In this document: positions 1 through 7,384 of the stretch, in pieces
How positions within the stretch are numbered: the first letter of the stretch is position 1
Layout of the letters: every line of letters starts with the position of its first letter
Assembly: GCA_910585155.1 (NCBI GenBank)
Contig: CAJUEC010000031.1
Location: 1-30,764, forward strand
Reading direction: 5' to 3'
From: an uncultured Oscillospiraceae bacterium
GTDB taxonomy: Bacteria > Bacillota > Clostridia > Oscillospirales > Oscillospiraceae
DNA: 30,764 nucleotides
Program-made: the position numbers and the translations under genes
Notes under the pieces: generated by a model
The model's input: only the letters and a program-made list of their open reading frames with translations
Told to the model about the DNA's origin: nothing
The model's database searches: none

Positions 1-53
1 CCCGGAACCGGGACTACGTGACCACCATTGGTGACCACGCCTTCTACAACTAA
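1..53 (+). CDS. C-terminal end of an unidentified protein (partial)
   Basis: The window opens inside a reading frame (codons begin at base 3) that ends at TAA 51-53. The sixteen visible residues end in VTTIGDHAFYN. The piece IGDHAFYN resembles one unit of BspA-type leucine-rich repeats (LRR_5), but such a short tail cannot settle identity. A strong hairpin follows directly, which supports a real gene end here. Confidence 0.35.
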   Translation, partial: RNRDYVTTIGDHAFYN

Positions 54-65
54 ACACGACAGCGG

Positions 66-100
66 AGACCGCGGCAGCGCACAGCTGCCGCGGTCTTTGT
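66..100 (+). terminator. Rho-independent terminator after the partial upstream gene
   Basis: A perfect 13-bp stem (66-78 with 84-96) closes a 5-nt loop. It is followed by a short, weak T-rich stretch (TCTTTGT). It separates the partial gene at the window start from the carD promoter. Bases 101-237 hold no gene that I can support; the last part is an AT-rich tract just before the carD promoter. Confidence 0.7.
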
Positions 101-237
101 ATGCATCGGGGCGCTGGGAGAGGGGGCAGGCGGGCCGTGAGCGGATAAAAATGGCTGCTTTTGGCACAAATCGACCAAAAAATGGTGGGTGGCTTCGCTT
201 TTTCGTGGAAAATTCCAGAAATATTCTAAAAAAATGG

Positions 238-266
238 TTGCTTTGCCAACGAAAAAAGGGTATAAT
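238..266 (+). promoter_or_regulatory. Sigma-A promoter of carD
   Basis: TTGCTT (238-243), a 17-bp spacer and a perfect TATAAT (261-266). The AT-rich run at about 216-236, with several A stretches, could act as an UP element. Transcription should begin near 273, giving a leader of about 30 nt that carries the ribosome site at 292-300. Confidence 0.8.
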
Positions 267-303
267 ATTTATGGACTGTTATACGTATTTTGGAGGTGAG
301 AAG

Positions 304-783
304 TTGTTTCAAGTGGGAGATAAGGTAGTCCACCCCATGCACGGGGCGGGGGTGATTGACTCCATTGTGCAGCGCAAGGTGGCGGGGCAGCTCCAGGAGT
401 ATTACCTGCTCAAGCTGTCTGTGGGCAATATGGTGGTCATGGTGCCCACGGATAACATCGGGGAGATCGGGATGCGCCCGGTGGTGTCCGGCCAGCGTGC
501 GGCGGAGCTGATGAACGCCATGGAAGGCATTGAGGTGGACATGACCCAGAATTGGAACCGGCGCTACCGGGAGAACCTGGTGCGGCTGAAGAGCGGCGAC
601 CTGCTGGAGGTGGCCCGCGTGGTGAAGGGCCTGCGCCAGCGGGAGAGTCAGAGGGGTCTGTCCAACGGAGAGCGGAAAATGCTCCACACGGCCAAGCAGA
701 TTCTCATTTCTGAGCTGGTGCTGGCTCAGAGCCTGCCCTATGAGGCGGTGGAGAGCAGCATTGACACCATGCTGAGCAGCTAG
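304..783 (+). CDS. carD: CarD/CdnL-family RNA polymerase-binding transcription regulator
   Basis: A 159-residue protein, the usual length for CarD/CdnL. The N-terminal half (FQVGDKVVHPMHGAGVI onward, residues about 2-60) is the CarD_CdnL_TRCF domain that contacts the RNA polymerase beta subunit; the rest is the helical DNA-contacting half. The family stabilises open promoter complexes, mainly at rRNA and housekeeping promoters. I chose TTG 304 because GGAGGTGAG lies at 292-300 and the family N-terminus begins right there. An in-frame ATG at 271 would add eleven residues but has no ribosome site and sits near the transcription start. The gene has its own promoter (238-266). The gap to ispD is 110 bp and holds a hairpin. 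Confidence 0.9.
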   Translation: MFQVGDKVVHPMHGAGVIDSIVQRKVAGQLQEYYLLKLSVGNMVVMVPTDNIGEIGMRPVVSGQRAAELMNAMEGIEVDMTQNWNRRYRENLVRLKSGDLLEVARVVKGLRQRESQRGLSNGERKMLHTAKQILISELVLAQSLPYEAVESSIDTMLSS

Positions 784-850
784 AGCGCCAGCGTTTACCG
801 CCCTGCGTCCGGCATCCCGGGTGCGGGTTCCAACCGAGCTGTGAGCGAGA

Positions 851-871
851 GGGGCCGAAAGGCTCCTTTTT
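851..871 (+). terminator. Terminator-like or attenuator hairpin ahead of ispD
   Basis: A six-pair stem (851-856 with 861-866, one G-T pair) closes a GAAA tetraloop and is followed directly by five T residues. It lies only 22 nt before the ispD start, with no clear promoter in between. It may therefore tune carD-to-ispD read-through rather than fully stop transcription. The T run and the following A run also form a small palindrome (867-880). Confidence 0.5.
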
Positions 872-893
872 GCGCAAAAAGGGAGTGTGTCCA

Positions 894-1613
894 GTGGGAT
901 TGTTCCGCAGAAGGAAAAAGGAGGCCGGGCCCAGCTGCTCGGCGGTGGTGGTGGCGGCGGGCTCCTCCACCCGGATGGGCTTTGACAAGGTGCTGGCGGA
1001 CCTGGACGGCACGCCGGTGATTGTGCGCTGCCTTCAGAGCTTTCAGCAGGCCCCCAGCGTGGCGGAGGTGGTGGTGGTCACCCGGACGCAGCTGGTGCCG
1101 GAGGTGGCCCGGCTGTGCCAGGACTACGGCCTGTCCAAGGTGAGCAAGGTGATCCGCGGGGGGGACAGCCGCACCCAGTCCGCCCGGATGGGCACGCTGG
1201 AGTGCAGCCCCAAGGCGAAGCTCATCGCCATCCACGACGGGGCGCGGCCCTTTGTCACCGTCCGGCTGATTGAGGACGCGGTGGCCCAGGCGGCTGCAAG
1301 CGGGGCGACCGCCCCCGCCGTGCCGGTGAAGGACACCATCAAGACCGCCCGGGATGGGCTGGTGGAGGCCACCCTGGACCGGGAGACCCTGTTCGCCGTC
1401 CAGACCCCCCAGGTGTTTGACGGCGACCTGATCCGGGCGGCGCTGCAAAAGGCGCTGGACGACGGGGCGGCCCTCACCGACGACTGCGCCGCCGTGGAGC
1501 GGCTGGGGATGAGGGTCTCGCTCACCCCGGGGGACGAGCGGAACATCAAGCTGACCACGCCGGCGGACCTGCTGGTGGGGCAGCTGCTGGCGGAGGAGAT
1601 GGCGGAGCCATGA
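894..1613 (+). CDS. ispD: 2-C-methyl-D-erythritol 4-phosphate cytidylyltransferase
   Basis: IspD joins CTP and 2-C-methyl-D-erythritol 4-phosphate to give CDP-ME, the third step of the MEP isoprenoid pathway, in the cytosol. The 239-residue product has the nucleotide-binding signature AAGSSTRMG (about residues 21-29), HDGARPFV (about 113-120) and TDDCAAVE near residue 195, all typical of IspD. I prefer GTG 894, with AAAGGGAG eight bases upstream; an in-frame TTG at 870 lies inside the T run of a hairpin and has no ribosome site. The stop overlaps the ispF start by four bases (ATGA), so the two genes are translationally coupled. The basic stretch FRRRKKE near the N-terminus is a mild extension compared with many IspD proteins. 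Confidence 0.93.
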   Translation: MGLFRRRKKEAGPSCSAVVVAAGSSTRMGFDKVLADLDGTPVIVRCLQSFQQAPSVAEVVVVTRTQLVPEVARLCQDYGLSKVSKVIRGGDSRTQSARMGTLECSPKAKLIAIHDGARPFVTVRLIEDAVAQAAASGATAPAVPVKDTIKTARDGLVEATLDRETLFAVQTPQVFDGDLIRAALQKALDDGAALTDDCAAVERLGMRVSLTPGDERNIKLTTPADLLVGQLLAEEMAEP

Positions 1614-2083
1614 GGATTGGACATGGATACGATGTCCACCGTCTGACCCAGGGGCGCAGGCTCATCCTGGGCGGGGTGGAGATCCCCTTTGAAAAGGGCC
1701 TGCTGGGCCACTCCGACGCGGACGTGCTGGCCCACGCCGTGATGGACGCCCTGCTGGGGGCGGCGGCGCTGGGGGACATCGGCAAGCTGTTTCCGGACAG
1801 CGACCCGGCCTACGAGGGGGCGGACAGTCTGGCGCTGCTGGGGCGGGTGGTCCGGGCGCTGGGGGAAAACGGCTGGCGGGTGGGCAATGTGGACGCCACC
1901 GTGCTGGCCCAGCGGCCCCGCCTGGCCCCCCACATCCCGCTGATGCGGGAGCGGCTGGCCGCCGCCATGGGGGTGGACCCCGGCCAGGTGAGCGTCAAGG
2001 CCACCACTGAGGAGGGCCTGGGCTTTACGGGAGCGGGTGAGGGCATCGCCGCCCACGCGGTGGCGCTCATTGAGGAAACATAG
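1610..2083 (+). CDS. ispF: 2-C-methyl-D-erythritol 2,4-cyclodiphosphate synthase
   Basis: IspF cyclises CDP-ME 2-phosphate to MEcPP with release of CMP, two steps after IspD. The 157-residue length is normal for this trimeric enzyme. Metal ligands are visible as D8 and H10 in GYDVHR and H42 after GHSDADVLAH. The substrate motif TTEEGLGFTG near the C-terminus is intact. The start overlaps the ispD stop. A strong terminator follows 27 bp after the stop, so ispD-ispF ends a transcription unit, whether that begins at carD or at an unseen promoter. IspE, which acts between the two, is not in the window. Confidence 0.95.
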   Translation: MRIGHGYDVHRLTQGRRLILGGVEIPFEKGLLGHSDADVLAHAVMDALLGAAALGDIGKLFPDSDPAYEGADSLALLGRVVRALGENGWRVGNVDATVLAQRPRLAPHIPLMRERLAAAMGVDPGQVSVKATTEEGLGFTGAGEGIAAHAVALIEET

Positions 2084-2110
2084 GGAACCTCAACCATAAC
2101 CATTGGCAAG

Positions 2111-2153
2111 CGCTCCTCTCAGGGCATATGATGGCCTTGAGAGGAGCGTTTTT
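2111..2153 (+). terminator. Rho-independent terminator after ispF
   Basis: An 11-bp stem (2111-2121 with 2138-2148; ten or eleven pairs) is followed by five T residues (2149-2153). This is one of the best terminators in the window. Confidence 0.88.
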
Positions 2154-2190
2154 GCGTTCCTCCAGAAATGGGGAAAGGACTGGTGGGCCA

Positions 2191-2445
2191 ATGGTCTATT
2201 ATCTCATCATCTGCCGCTCGCTCACCTATGCCCAGCGCACCGCCCAGGTGCTGGAGCGGGTGGGAATTCCCAGCTGGGTCCAGCGCTCGCCCAAGCTGAT
2301 CTCCCGAGAGGGCTGCGGCTACTGTGTGCGCATTCCGGAGCGGCGGCTCACCGACGCGCTGACGGTGCTGCGCCGGGAGGGCATGTCGCCCAAGCAGGTG
2401 TTCCTCCAGACGGCGGAGGGCGAGTACAGCGAGGTGAAGCCATGA
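2191..2445 (+). CDS. DUF3343 family protein (putative Se/S carrier-like)
   Basis: A small 84-residue protein. It starts MVYYLIICRSLTYAQR and carries a Gly-Cys-Gly-Tyr-Cys element with C42 and C45, in the pattern of the DUF3343 family (Pfam name Se_S_carrier). The family is thought to accept or present sulfur or selenium, and it often sits beside class V aminotransferases, as here. The stop overlaps the aminotransferase start by four bases (2442-2445). I chose ATG 2191; AAAGGA lies about 11 bases upstream, a slightly long spacing. Earlier in-frame starts fall in the ispF terminator. Only 37 bp separate that terminator from the start and no promoter is evident, so expression may depend on read-through. 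The carrier role is inference. Confidence 0.75.
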   Translation: MVYYLIICRSLTYAQRTAQVLERVGIPSWVQRSPKLISREGCGYCVRIPERRLTDALTVLRREGMSPKQVFLQTAEGEYSEVKP

Positions 2446-3566
2446 TCTATCTGGACAGCGCGGCCACCACGCTGGAAAAGCCGGGGACGGTCCCCCGGGC
2501 GGCGGCCTGGGCCATGACCCATCTGGCCAGCCCGGGCCGGGGGGGCCACGCCCCTGGGATGGGGGCGGCGAAGCTGATGTACGACATGCGGGAGCAGGCG
2601 GCCCGCCTGTTCCACGTGGGCGACCCGGAGCAGGTGGTGCTTACGTACAATGCCACCCACGGGCTGAACATCGCCATCCGCTCCCTGGTGAAGCCGGGGG
2701 GGACGGCGGTGATCTCCGGCTATGAGCACAACGCCGTCACCCGGCCCCTCCACGCCATTCCGGGGGTCACGGTGAAGGTGGCCGCCGGCCCGCTGTTCGA
2801 CCCGGACGGGGTGTACGCCGCCTTTGAGCGGGAGGTCACCCCCGGGGTGGACGCGGTGATCTGCAGCCACGTGTCCAACGTATTCGGCTTCATCCAGCCG
2901 GTGGACCGCATCGCCCGGCTGTGCCGGGAGCGGGGGGTGCCCCTCATTGTGGACGCCTCCCAGTCCGCCGGGACGCTCAGCGTGGACCTGGAGGGCTGGG
3001 GGGCGGCGTTCGTGGCCATGCCGGGGCACAAGGGGCTGTACGGCCCCCAGGGCACCGGCCTTCTGCTGTGCGGGGGGGACGCCCAGCCTCTGCTCCACGG
3101 CGGGACGGGCAGCCTGTCCGTCAGCCAGGAGATGCCGGATTTCCTGCCCGACCGGCTGGAGGCGGGCACCCACAACGTGTGCGGCGCGGCGGGCCTGCTG
3201 GCGGGGCTGCGGTTTGTCAGCCGGACCGGGCCCGGCCGGATCCACGCCCACGAGCGGGCCCTGGCCCGGCGGTTCATGGACCGGCTGGAGGGGGCCCCCG
3301 GGGTGCGGGTGTTCCGGGGGGAGGCCCAGAGCGGCCTGTGCTCCGTCATCCTGGACGGCCTGGACTGCGAGGAGACGGGCGAGGCGCTGGCGCGCCGGGG
3401 CGTTGCGGTGCGGGCGGGCCTGCACTGCGCCCCCCTGGCCCACCGCACGGCGGGCACCCAGGACACCGGCACCGTGCGCTTCAGCTTTTCCGCCTTCAAC
3501 CGCCCGGACCAGGCGGACCGGGCGGCGGCGGCGGTGCGCCGGCTGGCCCAGGGGGGAAGGTACTGA
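2442..3566 (+). CDS. Cysteine desulfurase-type class V aminotransferase
   Basis: A 374-residue PLP enzyme of the cysteine desulfurase family protein type (related to SufS/CsdA). The start is MIYLDSAATT. D171 lies in DASQSAG (contacts the PLP ring), the Schiff-base lysine is K197 in PGHKGLYGPQG, and the likely catalytic cysteine is C329 in VRAGLHCAP. These are the residues needed to take sulfur (or selenium) from cysteine (or selenocysteine). It overlaps the DUF3343 gene, so the two are probably made together and may form a donor-carrier pair. No Fe-S scaffold gene (sufU/iscU) or selD is nearby, so the acceptor is unknown. A terminator follows at 3591-3616. Confidence 0.85.
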   Translation: MIYLDSAATTLEKPGTVPRAAAWAMTHLASPGRGGHAPGMGAAKLMYDMREQAARLFHVGDPEQVVLTYNATHGLNIAIRSLVKPGGTAVISGYEHNAVTRPLHAIPGVTVKVAAGPLFDPDGVYAAFEREVTPGVDAVICSHVSNVFGFIQPVDRIARLCRERGVPLIVDASQSAGTLSVDLEGWGAAFVAMPGHKGLYGPQGTGLLLCGGDAQPLLHGGTGSLSVSQEMPDFLPDRLEAGTHNVCGAAGLLAGLRFVSRTGPGRIHAHERALARRFMDRLEGAPGVRVFRGEAQSGLCSVILDGLDCEETGEALARRGVAVRAGLHCAPLAHRTAGTQDTGTVRFSFSAFNRPDQADRAAAAVRRLAQGGRY

Positions 3567-3590
3567 GCCAGGGGCCTGCGGGCAGGAAGG

Positions 3591-3624
3591 GAGGGCGCGG
3601 CGTTTGCCGCGCCCTCATGAATTT
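3591..3624 (+). terminator. Terminator after the aminotransferase
   Basis: A perfect 11-bp GC-rich stem (3591-3601 with 3606-3616) with the 4-nt loop GTTT, followed by ATGAATTTT. The T tail is imperfect, but the stem is very stable. Confidence 0.75.
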
Positions 3625-3647
3625 TCTCTGAATTCTCCCTGATTCAC

Positions 3648-3676
3648 TTGCCAACCCGGGGCGGATGGTCTATAAT
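3648..3676 (+). promoter_or_regulatory. Sigma-A promoter of the cdaA operon
   Basis: TTGCCA (3648-3653), 17 bp, then TATAAT (3671-3676). The leader to cdaA is about 65 nt. I see no riboswitch-like structure in it. Confidence 0.8.
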
Positions 3677-3747
3677 ATTGAAGATGCTGCGGGCGCGGCA
3701 TCCTGCTGTCGTGCACAGCTTTCGGTGGGAAAAGGAGTGGGCGCGTT

Positions 3748-4638
3748 ATGGATACGATTTTGCAGACGCTTCAGCTGGCGCCGGAATACCTCAGGCTCAT
3801 CGAACTGAAGGATATCCTGGACATAGCCATCATTGCCTTTGGAATCTACCACCTGTTCCGCTTTGTCCGGCGCAGCCGGTCCGGGCAGGTGGTGAAGGCC
3901 ATCGCCTTTATTCTGGCGGCCATGGCGCTGGCCAACCTGTGGCGCCTGCGGGTGGTCCGCATGGTGCTGAACAACGCGGTGGAGCTGGGGGTGATCGCCC
4001 TCATCATCCTGTTCCAGCCGGAGCTGCGCCGCTTTTTGGAGCAGGTGGGCAGCGGCAAGATCAAGGAGCTGTTCGTGGCGGAGAACTATGGCAACGACCT
4101 GGAGAGCGCCATCCAGGAGACGGTGGAGGCCTACGCCGCCCTGTCCCGGGACAAGGTGGGGGCGCTGATGGTGTTTGAGCGGCGCACCCTGCTGGACGAC
4201 GTGCTCAAGACGGGCACCGTCCTGGACTGCCGGGTGTCCGCCGAGCTTTTGAAGAACCTGTTCTGGAACAAGGCCCCCCTCCACGACGGGGCGGTCATCG
4301 TCCGGGGCGGGCGGATTGTGGGGGCGGGCTGTATGCTCCCGCTGTCCGGCAACGTGAATTTGAGCCGGGAGCTGGGGATGCGCCACCGGGCGGGCATCGG
4401 CGTCAGCGAGAACTCGGACGCGGTGGTGGCCATCGTGTCCGAGGAGACGGGCTCCATCTCGGTGGCCGTCAACGGGATGCTCAAGCGCCACCTGTCCCCG
4501 GAGACGCTGGAGCGGGTGCTCCGCCTGGAGCTGATGCCCGCCGCGGACGAGAGCAGCAAGCCCACCGCCGCCGCCCGGCTCACCAGCGTATTCAAGGGCA
4601 AAAAGGGAGACAATAGCAATGGGAAAGAAGATTCTTGA
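3748..4638 (+). CDS. cdaA: Diadenylate cyclase CdaA (c-di-AMP synthase)
   Basis: CdaA (DacA) condenses two ATP into cyclic di-AMP at the membrane; the nucleotide controls potassium and osmolyte balance and cell-wall state. The 296-residue protein has three N-terminal membrane segments (about 23-40, 50-65 and 78-92), followed by the DAC domain. The catalytic DGA is at 180-182 (LHDGAV) and RHR at 212-214 (MRHRAG). Start ATG 3748 has AAAGGAG upstream. The last 20 bases overlap cdaR, its usual partner. In many Firmicutes glmM follows cdaA-cdaR; here it does not. Confidence 0.96.
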   Translation: MDTILQTLQLAPEYLRLIELKDILDIAIIAFGIYHLFRFVRRSRSGQVVKAIAFILAAMALANLWRLRVVRMVLNNAVELGVIALIILFQPELRRFLEQVGSGKIKELFVAENYGNDLESAIQETVEAYAALSRDKVGALMVFERRTLLDDVLKTGTVLDCRVSAELLKNLFWNKAPLHDGAVIVRGGRIVGAGCMLPLSGNVNLSRELGMRHRAGIGVSENSDAVVAIVSEETGSISVAVNGMLKRHLSPETLERVLRLELMPAADESSKPTAAARLTSVFKGKKGDNSNGKEDS

Positions 4639-5893
4639 CAGCAAGGCCCTTTACGTGATACTCTCCATCCTGCTGTCCGTCTCCGCGTGGCTGTATGTGA
4701 CCTCCCTGGACGTGACCAAGGACAGCATTCCCATCCGGTGCCCCGTGCAGCTGACCGATGTGGATATCCTGGAGGACCGGGGGCTGATGGTGGTCAGCGA
4801 GGAGCTCACCGCCGTGATCAATCCCCGGGCCACCACCCTGGTGCTGGCCACCCTGCGCAGCAATCCCCCGACCCTGAAGGCCAGCGTGTCCAACATCACC
4901 TCGGAGGGGGAGCACACCATTGTCTACACCATCGAGCCCCCTGAGGGCGTCCGGCAGAGCGACGTGGAGTACGTCAACACGGGCAGCAGCGGCAACACGG
5001 TGAAGGTGGAGGTGGCCCGTTTCCTGCGCCGGGAGGTGCCCGTGAAGGGCGACTTCCAGGGCAAGACGGCGGAGGGCTATCTGGCGGGGGATCAGGATGA
5101 TTTCCGCTTCTCTCCCGCCACGGTGTGGGTCAGCGGCCGGGCGGAGGACGTGAACCAGGTGGCCTGCGCCAGGGTCATCGTCACCGGGGAGGAGCTGACC
5201 GAGACGGTGAACGAGAGCCTTCCCTTCCAGCTCATCGGCGCCAGCGGCGACCCGCTGGAGGGGCTGAAGGTGTCCTGCGACACGGACCAGGTGTACACCG
5301 TGTTCCCCATCCGGGCCACGGCGGAGATCCCCCTGGAGGTGCGGGTCGCCGAGGGGGGCGGCCTGAAGGAGAGCGATGTGGAGATCCAGCTGTCCGTGCC
5401 CTCCATCATGGTGGCGGGCAGCCGGGAGGCGGTGACCGCCCAGGTGAACGAAGGGGCCCTCACCCTGGCCGTCATTGAGCTGGCCACCGTCCGGGACGGG
5501 GACGAGCTGACCTACTCCATCCCCCTCACCGACGAGCTGGAGAACCTGAGCGGCGTGAGCACGGTGACGGTTACGGTCAGGGTGAAGAAGCGGGTGGAGA
5601 TCCGCACCTTCGAGACGGCCAGCATCAGCGTCATCAACGTGCCCGAGGGCTGGCGGGCGGACATCATCACCCAGGTTCTCCAGGTGGAGGTGCGGGGCAC
5701 GAAGGCGCTGCTGGACGAGCTTTTGGAGGAGAACATCCTGGTGGTGGCCGACCTGCGGGACATCACCCAGGCCGCCGGGCCGTACACCGTGTCCGCCAAC
5801 GTCTATCTGAACAGCGCCGGCTCCAAGTCGGAGATCGGCGAGCTCAACCCCAGCAGCTATACCATCACCATCTCCCTGGTTCCGGACGGCTGA
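4619..5893 (+). CDS. cdaR: CdaR, YbbR-domain regulator of CdaA
   Basis: A 424-residue protein with one N-terminal membrane anchor (about 10-29, LYVILSILLSVSAWLYV) and an outer part built of several YbbR repeats, recognisable by repeating beta-rich units with V-x-V-x-G-type strands. CdaR binds CdaA and changes its activity. The start lies inside cdaA (20-bp overlap) with AAAAAGGGAGA upstream. The next gene begins one base after its stop, so translation is probably coupled. The exact number of YbbR repeats (probably four) was not determined. Confidence 0.9.
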   Translation: MGKKILDSKALYVILSILLSVSAWLYVTSLDVTKDSIPIRCPVQLTDVDILEDRGLMVVSEELTAVINPRATTLVLATLRSNPPTLKASVSNITSEGEHTIVYTIEPPEGVRQSDVEYVNTGSSGNTVKVEVARFLRREVPVKGDFQGKTAEGYLAGDQDDFRFSPATVWVSGRAEDVNQVACARVIVTGEELTETVNESLPFQLIGASGDPLEGLKVSCDTDQVYTVFPIRATAEIPLEVRVAEGGGLKESDVEIQLSVPSIMVAGSREAVTAQVNEGALTLAVIELATVRDGDELTYSIPLTDELENLSGVSTVTVTVRVKKRVEIRTFETASISVINVPEGWRADIITQVLQVEVRGTKALLDELLEENILVVADLRDITQAAGPYTVSANVYLNSAGSKSEIGELNPSSYTITISLVPDG

Positions 5894-5894
5894 G

Positions 5895-6800
5895 ATGTTT
5901 GGATATGTTCGCCCGGCCCTGGAGGGGCTGGAGGAGGGGCAGCGGGATGCCTATCAGAGCGCCTACTGCGGACTGTGCCACGCCCTGGGGGACCGCCACG
6001 GCTGGCTGGCCCGGATGACGCTGCAATATGATTTCACCTTTTTGGCCATCGTGCTCACGGCGGGGGCGGGGGAGGACAGGCTGTGCCCCCGGCGCTGCCC
6101 GCTCCACCCCCTGCGGGGGCCGAGGCCCTGCCTGGGGGGCGCGGCGCTGGACGCCGCCGCCGACCAGAGCGTCATTCTCACCTGGCACAAGCTGGGCGAT
6201 GATGTGGACGACCACGGTTTTTTCACCGCCCTGCCCTTCCGGCTGGCCCGGCGGCTGTTCCGGCGGGCCTACCGCCGGGCGGCCCAGGCCCAGCCCCGGT
6301 TTGACGGGCGGGTGCGGGAGGGGCTGGCCCGCCTGCGGGAGCTGGAGCGGGCGGGCTCGCCCCAGCTGGACCGGGCGGCGGACGCCTTTGCCGGCATCCT
6401 GGGCTGCGCGGCCCAGGCCGTCCCCGGGGAGGGGGAGCGGCGGGCGCTGAGCCAGCTGCTGTATCATCTGGGCCGCTGGGTGTACCTGATGGACGCCTGG
6501 GACGACCTGGAGGAGGACGAGCGGCGGGGCCGCTACAACCCCCTGACCGCCCGCTTCCAGGGCCGGGCCCGGGAGGAGCGGGACTATCTGGAGACCACCG
6601 CCACCCACTCCCTGCGCCTGGCGGCGGGGGCGGCCAACCTGCTGGAGCTGGGGCGGTGGACGCCCGTTGTGGACAATGTGCTCTGCTCCGGCCTGCCCAC
6701 GGTGCAGCGCGCCGTGCTGGAGGGCAGGTGGAAAGAAATGAGAAATATGAGGAGAACGCTACATGAGAGATCCCTACCAGGTGCTGGGCGTCAGCCCTGA
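5895..6800 (+). CDS. DUF5685 family protein
   Basis: A 301-residue protein of unknown function that matches my memory of the DUF5685 family (start MFGYVRP, then YCGLCHALG and YDFTFLA). Visible features: a CGLC pair at residues 25-28, a second Cys cluster CPRRCPLHP near 64-72, and an acidic DAWDDLEED near 200-208. The spacing of Cys pairs and acidic residues in a mostly helical protein suggests metal binding; the acidic motif loosely recalls helical prenyl-synthase folds, but that is only resemblance. There is no signal peptide or membrane segment. It starts one base after cdaR, and its last 38 bases overlap the DnaJ-domain gene. Confidence 0.75.
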   Translation: MFGYVRPALEGLEEGQRDAYQSAYCGLCHALGDRHGWLARMTLQYDFTFLAIVLTAGAGEDRLCPRRCPLHPLRGPRPCLGGAALDAAADQSVILTWHKLGDDVDDHGFFTALPFRLARRLFRRAYRRAAQAQPRFDGRVREGLARLRELERAGSPQLDRAADAFAGILGCAAQAVPGEGERRALSQLLYHLGRWVYLMDAWDDLEEDERRGRYNPLTARFQGRAREERDYLETTATHSLRLAAGAANLLELGRWTPVVDNVLCSGLPTVQRAVLEGRWKEMRNMRRTLHERSLPGAGRQP

Positions 6801-7383
6801 CGCCGGCGACGACGAGGTCAAGCGGGCCTACCGGGAGCTGGCCCGGAAGTACCACCCGGACAACTACCAGAACAATCCCCTGGCCGACCTGGCCGAGGAG
6901 AAGATGAAAGAGATCAACGAGGCCTACGACGCCATTACCAGGTCCCGGTCCGGAGGCGCCGGGGGCCACAGCGGGGGGAGCTCCGCCCAGAGCCAGGGCG
7001 GGTACGGCTATGGCTACGGCTCCGCCTACCAGCAGCAGCGGCAGAGCGCCGGGGGCGGGAGCTTTGTCCAGGCCCGGCAGTGCATCAACCGGGGGGACCT
7101 GGAGGGGGCTGAGCGGCTGCTCCAGGGCTTGGGCCGGAACGGGGAGTGGTACTTCCTCATGGGCTCCATCGCCTACCGGCGGGGCTGGCTGGACGAGGCC
7201 CGGCAGAATTACCAGATCGCCGTGCAGATGGACCCCGGCAATATGGAGTACCGCCAGGCCCTGGGCATGATGCGCCAGGGGGGCTACAGCTACCAGCCCA
7301 ACATGGCGGGCGCCCAGTGCGACGGGCTGGACTGCTGCACCACCCTGATGTGCATGAACTGCCTATGCGGAGGCTGCCGCTGA
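6763..7383 (+). CDS. DnaJ-domain protein with TPR-like and Cys-rich tail
   Basis: A 206-residue protein. Residues 1-60 are a J domain with the HPD motif at 31-33, so it should stimulate an Hsp70 (DnaK) ATPase. A Gly/Ser/Tyr-rich linker follows (about 62-95), then a TPR-like helical part (about 100-165; WYFLMGSIAYRRGWLDEA is a typical helix-turn-helix TPR unit). The last 21 residues hold seven cysteines and may bind metal. It lacks the zinc-finger and C-terminal substrate domains of true DnaJ, so it is a class C J-protein. GAGGAG lies eight bases before ATG 6763, inside the DUF5685 gene. It sits directly before a small membrane protein gene. Confidence 0.85.
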   Translation: MRDPYQVLGVSPDAGDDEVKRAYRELARKYHPDNYQNNPLADLAEEKMKEINEAYDAITRSRSGGAGGHSGGSSAQSQGGYGYGYGSAYQQQRQSAGGGSFVQARQCINRGDLEGAERLLQGLGRNGEWYFLMGSIAYRRGWLDEARQNYQIAVQMDPGNMEYRQALGMMRQGGYSYQPNMAGAQCDGLDCCTTLMCMNCLCGGCR

Positions 7384-7384
7384 C

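Noticed and set aside
2103..2441. N-terminal extension of the class V aminotransferase frame
   Set aside because: It would cross the ispF terminator and overlap the DUF3343 gene in another frame; the family N-terminus starts at 2442.
3677..3747. c-di-AMP (ydaO-type) riboswitch before cdaA
   Set aside because: The leader is only about 70 nt and shows none of the conserved ydaO elements that I could recognise.
6300..6800. DUF5685 protein as a true prenyltransferase
   Set aside because: The DAWDDLEED stretch only loosely resembles DDxxD/E; the second Asp-rich motif and basic diphosphate-binding residues are not evident.
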